Virus record (IMG/VR): IMGVR_UViG_3300008267_000054 | Location: 1 to 64,000 of that record | Length of the DNA stretch: 64,000 bases | Reading direction: 5' to 3' (one strand) | DNA from: a virus | In this document: positions 59,640-64,000 of the stretch, piece after piece | Layout of the letters: the number at the start of each line of letters is the position of its first letter | Numbering within the stretch: the stretch's first letter is position 1 | Position numbers and translations under genes: made by a program | Notes under the pieces: generated by a model | Told to the model about the DNA's origin: nothing | The model's input: only the letters and a program-made list of their open reading frames with translations | The model's database searches: none

Positions 59640-61460
59640 ATGGCCGAAAACAATTTATTTAACAGGCTTAAAAAATTATTTAGCACTGACGTAATCATTA
59701 GAAACGTTGGTGGTAATCAGTTAAAGGTTATTGATACCGATAGAATTCAATCGGCGGGTAATATTGAAACTAATAGACGTGTCGATAGATGGTCTAGAGT
59801 ATATCAACATACCCCAGGATTAAGTTACTATCAAGGACAGTTACTACACAGTTCACGTATAGAATTGTTTCGTGATTACGAAGCCATGGATACGGACAGT
59901 ATTATAGCCAGCGCATTAGATATATACGCAGATGAATGTACATCGAGAGATGAGTTTGGAGACGTATTAACAATCAGAACGCAAAACGAAAGAGTTTACA
60001 AAGTTTTGCGTAATCTATTTTATGATGTGCTTAACATTGAGTTCAATATGTGGCCGTGGACTCGCAATATGCTAAAGTATGGTGATTTTTATCTACACCT
60101 AAATATAGCAGATAAGTTTGGGGTAATTGGTGTTGATCCAATATCAGCTTACGAGATTATTAGAGATGAAATGTTTGATCCTGAGAATCCACACAGAGTG
60201 AGATTTAAAAGAGACGTTTCAGCTATTAGTGGCTATGCTACTATCAACCAAAATGGTGAAGAGTATGATAACTATGAAATAGCACACTTTCGTTTATTAA
60301 CTGATACCAATTTCTTACCATATGGTCGATCTATAATTGAACCTTCTAGAAAAGTTTGGAAACAGATTGTACTGATGGAAGATGCGATGTTGATTCATCG
60401 TATTATGAGAGCTCCAGATAAGAGAGTTTTTAAAATTGATATTGGTAATATCCCACCAAATGAAGTAGATGCGTTTATGGAACTTACCATAAACAAAATG
60501 AAAAAGGTTCCATACATGGATCCCGAAACTGGTCAATACAATTTGAAGTTTAACATGCAGAACATGATGGAAGACTTTTACTTACCGGTTCGTGGTGGTG
60601 AAAGCGGTACAACTATCGACAATCTGACCGGTTTAAATTTTGATAGCATTCAAGATATTGAATACCTAAAGAATAGGTTGTTAGGTTCCTTAAAAATACC
60701 AAAAGCATATTTGGGATATGAAGAGGATACAAGTGGTAAAGCAACGTTAGCATCTCAAGATTTTAGATTTGCTAGAACTATCGAGAGAGTGCAGCGTATT
60801 ATGGTGTCTGAACTATATAAGATAGCTGTAATTCACTTATACGCACAAGGATTTAAGGATGATGAGGTTGTAGATTTTGAGTTGAGCTTTACGGCACCAT
60901 CTACAGTATATGAAAAGGAGAAGGTTGAATTGTGGACCAGTAAAATGACATTGGCTGGTGACATGATGGACAAAAAGCTCTTTAGCAAAGAGTGGATATA
61001 TGAAAACCTATTTAATCTATCACCTGAGCAGTATGCTAAGGAAATGGAAAAGATGGTTGTGGATAGTAAAGAATTCTTCCGTCTCGAGCAAATTAAAAAC
61101 GAAGGTAATGACCCAGTAAAAACAGGTCAATCCTTTGGAACAGCACATGATCTTGCATCCTTATATAAGGGTAATGGAGGTATACCAAAAGGCTATGATG
61201 AAAGAGAGCCTGCACCTGATGGTGGATGGCCAGGAGCTGGTCGACCAGAAGAACCCGGATCATATGGTACACACCAACATCCACTTGGATGGGATCCACT
61301 TGGCTCAAAAGCAATAAGAAAAGTTTATGAGAGAGCAGATGCTATGACAGCTGCTGGCAGACTAAAAGACTTCAAAAGTAAGGCTGTAAAGCAAACTATA
61401 TTGGAGCAAAAAAGTACGCAAGAAGGTATGTTGGACGAATCTGGACTATTAGATGAATAA
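59640..61460 (+). CDS. 20: Portal protein gp20
   Basis: 606 aa. T4 portal-family signature segments: WSRVYQHTPGLSYYQGQL, YEAMDTDSIIASALDIYADE, MLKYGDFYLHLNIADKFGVI, RAPDKRVFKIDIGNIPPNEV and PKAYLGYEEDTSGKATLASQ. It forms the dodecameric ring for DNA entry and exit and nucleates prohead assembly. The C-terminus is Gly/Pro-rich. Confidence 0.96.
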   Translation: MAENNLFNRLKKLFSTDVIIRNVGGNQLKVIDTDRIQSAGNIETNRRVDRWSRVYQHTPGLSYYQGQLLHSSRIELFRDYEAMDTDSIIASALDIYADECTSRDEFGDVLTIRTQNERVYKVLRNLFYDVLNIEFNMWPWTRNMLKYGDFYLHLNIADKFGVIGVDPISAYEIIRDEMFDPENPHRVRFKRDVSAISGYATINQNGEEYDNYEIAHFRLLTDTNFLPYGRSIIEPSRKVWKQIVLMEDAMLIHRIMRAPDKRVFKIDIGNIPPNEVDAFMELTINKMKKVPYMDPETGQYNLKFNMQNMMEDFYLPVRGGESGTTIDNLTGLNFDSIQDIEYLKNRLLGSLKIPKAYLGYEEDTSGKATLASQDFRFARTIERVQRIMVSELYKIAVIHLYAQGFKDDEVVDFELSFTAPSTVYEKEKVELWTSKMTLAGDMMDKKLFSKEWIYENLFNLSPEQYAKEMEKMVVDSKEFFRLEQIKNEGNDPVKTGQSFGTAHDLASLYKGNGGIPKGYDEREPAPDGGWPGAGRPEEPGSYGTHQHPLGWDPLGSKAIRKVYERADAMTAAGRLKDFKSKAVKQTILEQKSTQEGMLDESGLLDE

Positions 61461-61464
61461 ACGA

Positions 61465-61472
61465 TATTTATA
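61465..61472 (+). promoter_or_regulatory. Putative promoter motif (TATTTATA)
   Basis: Exact octamer ending 3 nt before the ATG at 61476. Confidence 0.5.
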
Positions 61473-61475
61473 TAC

Positions 61476-62339
61476 ATGAAAAAATCAACTCATTCCAAAA
61501 TAAAAAACACCGTAATTCTCTTTGAATTATTATCTAGGCAAATAGCAGCAGATACAATACAAGGAAAAGAAAATTCTCCTGCTATCAAGCTAATCAAGGA
61601 GTACTTCAATAGTACTACTTGCCTAGCAAAAGAGTTGACGCTATACCAATCCCTTATAAGTGAAAGCTACAAGTCAAAGGACAAGGCAAACTATCTAATC
61701 AACGCAGTTGTAAAAGCTAGAAAGGCTATTGACATTGAAAAGCTTAGAAGTGAGAAGTACAATCTAGTAAAGGAGATCAAAAAGCATTATGATCTAGAAG
61801 CTTTTTTCAAAACATCTCTAACAGACTATAAACTATATGCATCAATATACAGAATCTTTGAAGGAGCTGTTGCAGTTAATCCAAATGAGTTAGTTAATAG
61901 TCGATTCACTATCATAGAACACATTGTTGATAAAAAGAAGCTGAAAAGTGATGGTGACAAAACACAAAAGTTAATCAACGAATATACAAAGCAAGATGAA
62001 AGTGTTAGATTATTAGCATATCGTTTGCTTGTAGACAAGTTTAACGAGAAGTATAAAAACTTATCAGACAAACAAAAAAATGTACTGAAAGAGTATATTA
62101 ATAACGTGTCTAATACAGCTACATTAAAGACCTTTGTTGTTGAAGAAGCTGGCAACCTAAAAAAGACTTTATCAAAGCAAGCTACAGAGGTAAAGGATCA
62201 AGTAATAAGGATCAAATTAAAGGAAGTTGTTAGTTTGCTTGGAAAATATGAGAAGATGAAAGTGGTTAATGAAAACCACGTATTATCTTTGTTACTTTAT
62301 TATGAACTACATAAGGAATTGAAAAATGCTCACAAATAA
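61476..62339 (+). CDS. Conserved protein between portal and protease
   Basis: 287 aa, helical. N-terminus HSKIKNTVILFELLSRQIAA is typical of an uncharacterised protein that follows the portal in far-T4-like phages. Later helices are Lys/Glu-rich. T4 places prohead core genes 67 and 68 here; homology to those is not visible. It overlaps the next gene by 14 nt. Confidence 0.75.
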   Translation: MKKSTHSKIKNTVILFELLSRQIAADTIQGKENSPAIKLIKEYFNSTTCLAKELTLYQSLISESYKSKDKANYLINAVVKARKAIDIEKLRSEKYNLVKEIKKHYDLEAFFKTSLTDYKLYASIYRIFEGAVAVNPNELVNSRFTIIEHIVDKKKLKSDGDKTQKLINEYTKQDESVRLLAYRLLVDKFNEKYKNLSDKQKNVLKEYINNVSNTATLKTFVVEEAGNLKKTLSKQATEVKDQVIRIKLKEVVSLLGKYEKMKVVNENHVLSLLLYYELHKELKNAHK

Positions 62340-63024
62340 AGACCTACAAGAAGTTAAAAGCTTTATCAAAAAGGTTAAGAAGATGAAGCGAGAAGGCAGC
62401 ACAACCGCAGGTGCTCCTGGCTACCTAACACCAAAAGCTTTTAGTGGAGAAGAGGGTGGAGAAGGTGCTAGCAATATAGATAAGATATCCCACGCAACAG
62501 GGTATGATATAAAAGCCAAAAAGACTAGAGTACATTCTATAGATTTGCATGAAGTCAGCTACAATGATTTCAAGAAAGATGAATCACGCAGTACAGTCAA
62601 GAAAGTTAATGAGTCTATAATTGAAATCAACAGAAAACTTAGAGAAATACAGAGACTACTAACACACTCTAGTAAACTAAAAACTGAAGCTAGCTTAGAT
62701 GACTCTAAATTGTGGAAACGTACAAATGAAGCACTTTTAAAGATATCAGATAGAATGTCTGAAATTGCTGATAAAACTAGACGTTTTGCAAATCTCAAAG
62801 AAATACAAACAAATGTTGGTTTAGAAAACATATTTAAAGCAGCAGGCCTAGATGCAGAAATTTTCAAAGATGCAGATGGATTGCATGTTGATGTTACTCA
62901 TTTTGGTGAACCGGTAGGCTTTGATGTTGAAGGAACTAAAATTATAGATGACAGAGGTAAAGTGTTGGGAGATATATCAGATACGGACATTGTAGACAAA
63001 TTGAAGCGTTATTTTAATGCATAA
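62326..63024 (+). CDS. Hypothetical prohead-region protein
   Basis: 232 aa. Helical N-terminus (LQEVKSFIKKVKKMKREGST), Gly-rich loop, coiled-coil-like middle (ESIIEINRKLREIQRLLTHS) and a small beta domain at the C-terminus (DGLHVDVTHFGEPVGFDVEG). Position suggests a core or scaffold-associated protein. Confidence 0.72.
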   Translation: MLTNKDLQEVKSFIKKVKKMKREGSTTAGAPGYLTPKAFSGEEGGEGASNIDKISHATGYDIKAKKTRVHSIDLHEVSYNDFKKDESRSTVKKVNESIIEINRKLREIQRLLTHSSKLKTEASLDDSKLWKRTNEALLKISDRMSEIADKTRRFANLKEIQTNVGLENIFKAAGLDAEIFKDADGLHVDVTHFGEPVGFDVEGTKIIDDRGKVLGDISDTDIVDKLKRYFNA

Positions 63025-63027
63025 CAA

Positions 63028-63035
63028 TATTTATA
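63028..63035 (+). promoter_or_regulatory. Putative promoter motif (TATTTATA)
   Basis: Exact octamer, 6 nt before the ATG of the protease gene at 63042. Confidence 0.55.
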
Positions 63036-63041
63036 AGAAAA

Positions 63042-63644
63042 ATGGAAAATAAAAGACTACTAGTTGATTTTGTTGGGTCTTTTGAGTTAACACCTCAACA
63101 GATCAACGAGTCTATGATGCAAAATGATGGTAAACTGATACTAAGTGGTATCATGCAGCGTTGTGATGCAATTAACCAAAACGGTAGAAAGTACCCAGTA
63201 GAAATTTTAAGAAGAGAGGCTGACAAATACAAAAATGTGTTTATTAAGGAGCGCAGAGCATTAGGTGAGTTAGATCATCCAGAAAGTCCTGTTGTTAACC
63301 TTAGCAACGTATCACATAACGTGTTAGACTTGTGGTGGGATGGTAACAACTTGATGGGTAAAATTGAGGTACTAGGAACACCATCTGGCAACATTGCTAG
63401 AGAATTATTAAAAGCTGGTATTCGTTTAGGAATATCATCTAGAGGTATGGGATCTGTTAAAGCAATTGGTGAGGGTAAAGTAGAGGTTCAAGATGATTTT
63501 GAAATCGTTTGTTGGGATCTTGTATCAAATCCAAGTACACAAGGAGCGTTTATGAACCAGTTAAATGAAGGTAAAGGTAGTTCATTACCAAACAAATATG
63601 GTAAGGTAAATGAGCTTATAAATGACATTATAACATTGATATAA
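63042..63644 (+). CDS. 21: Prohead core protease gp21
   Basis: 200 aa. Serine protease of the T4 prohead type: LSGIMQRCDAINQNGRKYP, GELDHPESPVVNLSNVSH with catalytic His79, LGISSRGMGSV with the Ser nucleophile at 132 or 133, and DDFEIVCWDLVSNPSTQGAF. In T4 it cuts the major capsid protein, scaffold and internal proteins after [IL]-x-E. Leaders with that site occur in several genes upstream and in the gene that follows. Confidence 0.95.
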   Translation: MENKRLLVDFVGSFELTPQQINESMMQNDGKLILSGIMQRCDAINQNGRKYPVEILRREADKYKNVFIKERRALGELDHPESPVVNLSNVSHNVLDLWWDGNNLMGKIEVLGTPSGNIARELLKAGIRLGISSRGMGSVKAIGEGKVEVQDDFEIVCWDLVSNPSTQGAFMNQLNEGKGSSLPNKYGKVNELINDIITLI

Positions 63645-63646
63645 CA

Positions 63647-64000
63647 ATGAAATTAAAAAACATACTCGACGAAAACTTTGGCAATCCTAAAAAGACGTCT
63701 GTAAACGAAAAAACAGCTTTCCTTGAGGAAGTGAAAAAATTTAATGAGTACGGATCTGTTATTTACAGAACGGAAGATTTAAAAAAAGTTGCAGAAGCAA
63801 TCACACAATTAGCAGAGAGAGCTGAAATGATTACGCTTCAGGAGACTGAAGATTGGTTTGATGAGGTGACGGTAAAAAAGAACATGCGTGGCATGAAACA
63901 GAATGTTAAGGAGTTTAACAGATCTGTAGCCGAAATTTCCAAACTACAACAGAGACTAGAATCTATTTACGAAGAAATTGGACACACACTTGGAAGATAT
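63647..64000 (+). CDS. Probable prohead scaffold/core protein (partial, cut by window end)
   Basis: 118 codons are seen and the frame is open at the window edge. Leader MKLKNILDENFGNPKK with L-D-E, then a charged helical chain (LKKVAEAITQLAERAEMITL; FNRSVAEISKLQQRLESIYE). Being directly after the protease, in the place of T4 scaffold gene 22, it may be the scaffold or another core protein. Confidence 0.72.
   Translation, partial: MKLKNILDENFGNPKKTSVNEKTAFLEEVKKFNEYGSVIYRTEDLKKVAEAITQLAERAEMITLQETEDWFDEVTVKKNMRGMKQNVKEFNRSVAEISKLQQRLESIYEEIGHTLGRY

Noticed and set aside
1-64000. CRISPR arrays, insertion sequences, integrase or attachment sites
   Set aside because: No regularly spaced direct repeats, transposase, terminal inverted repeats or recombinase were seen in reading the window.

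Overview
The window is a contiguous piece of a low-GC, densely coded double-stranded DNA phage genome: a contractile-tailed virus distantly related to T4 ('far-T4' type). It carries recognisable T4-type modules: gp5-like baseplate hubs, gp25, gp6, fused gp47/gp46, terminase gp17, portal gp20, prohead protease gp21 and a gp55-like late sigma factor. The host is almost certainly a Bacteroidota bacterium. One phage protein ends in a type IX secretion (T9SS type A) sorting domain, several others have Bacteroidota-style signal peptides or lipoboxes, and most genes lack a Shine-Dalgarno sequence. All genes but one (a glycosyltransferase) lie on the + strand.

Layout. 1-1600: an approximately 860-nt region without a credible gene that folds into many local helices (a probable giant structured RNA), followed by an initiator-type tRNA-Met, a terminator, tRNA-Glu and tRNA-Leu. 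1.6-6.7 kb: small early-type genes with UvdE and thymidylate synthase. 6.7-14.1 kb: an island of exported proteins (lipoproteins, signal-peptide proteins, a T9SS cargo, a beta-helix protein) plus a GH16 glycanase and a GT4 glycosyltransferase. 14.1-19.5 kb: M15 endolysin, phosphoribosyltransferase, HD hydrolase and late sigma factor among small genes. 19.5-43.7 kb: baseplate and tail-tip proteins. 43.7-48.2 kb: T7-type endonuclease I, primase and a fused SbcD-SbcC protein. 48.3-52.2 kb: one large and one small structural candidate. 52.2-58 kb: a run of small genes, headed by a nucleotidyltransferase-ligase fusion, many of which begin with a similar short leader. 58-64 kb: terminase, portal, core proteins, gp21 protease, and a downstream gene cut by the window edge.

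Three themes link the genes. First, an octamer TATTTATA (or a one-base variant) stands directly before nearly every transcription-unit head, and it is inverted before the only minus-strand gene; together with the gp55-like sigma factor this suggests a phage late promoter. Second, several proteins around the packaging genes start with M-(I)-K-L-x-x-[IL]-L-type leaders that contain an [IL]-x-E site, as in the T4 capsid-targeting sequences cut by gp21, whose homologue lies just downstream; this suggests a set of capsid-packaged and possibly injected proteins, including a ligase fusion and an HAD nucleotidase. Third, the giant RNA and the initiator tRNA appear to form one promoter-to-terminator unit, as in phage loci carrying GOLLD or ROOL RNAs.

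Limits: all assignments are from reading motifs by eye. No similarity search, covariance search or folding program was run.
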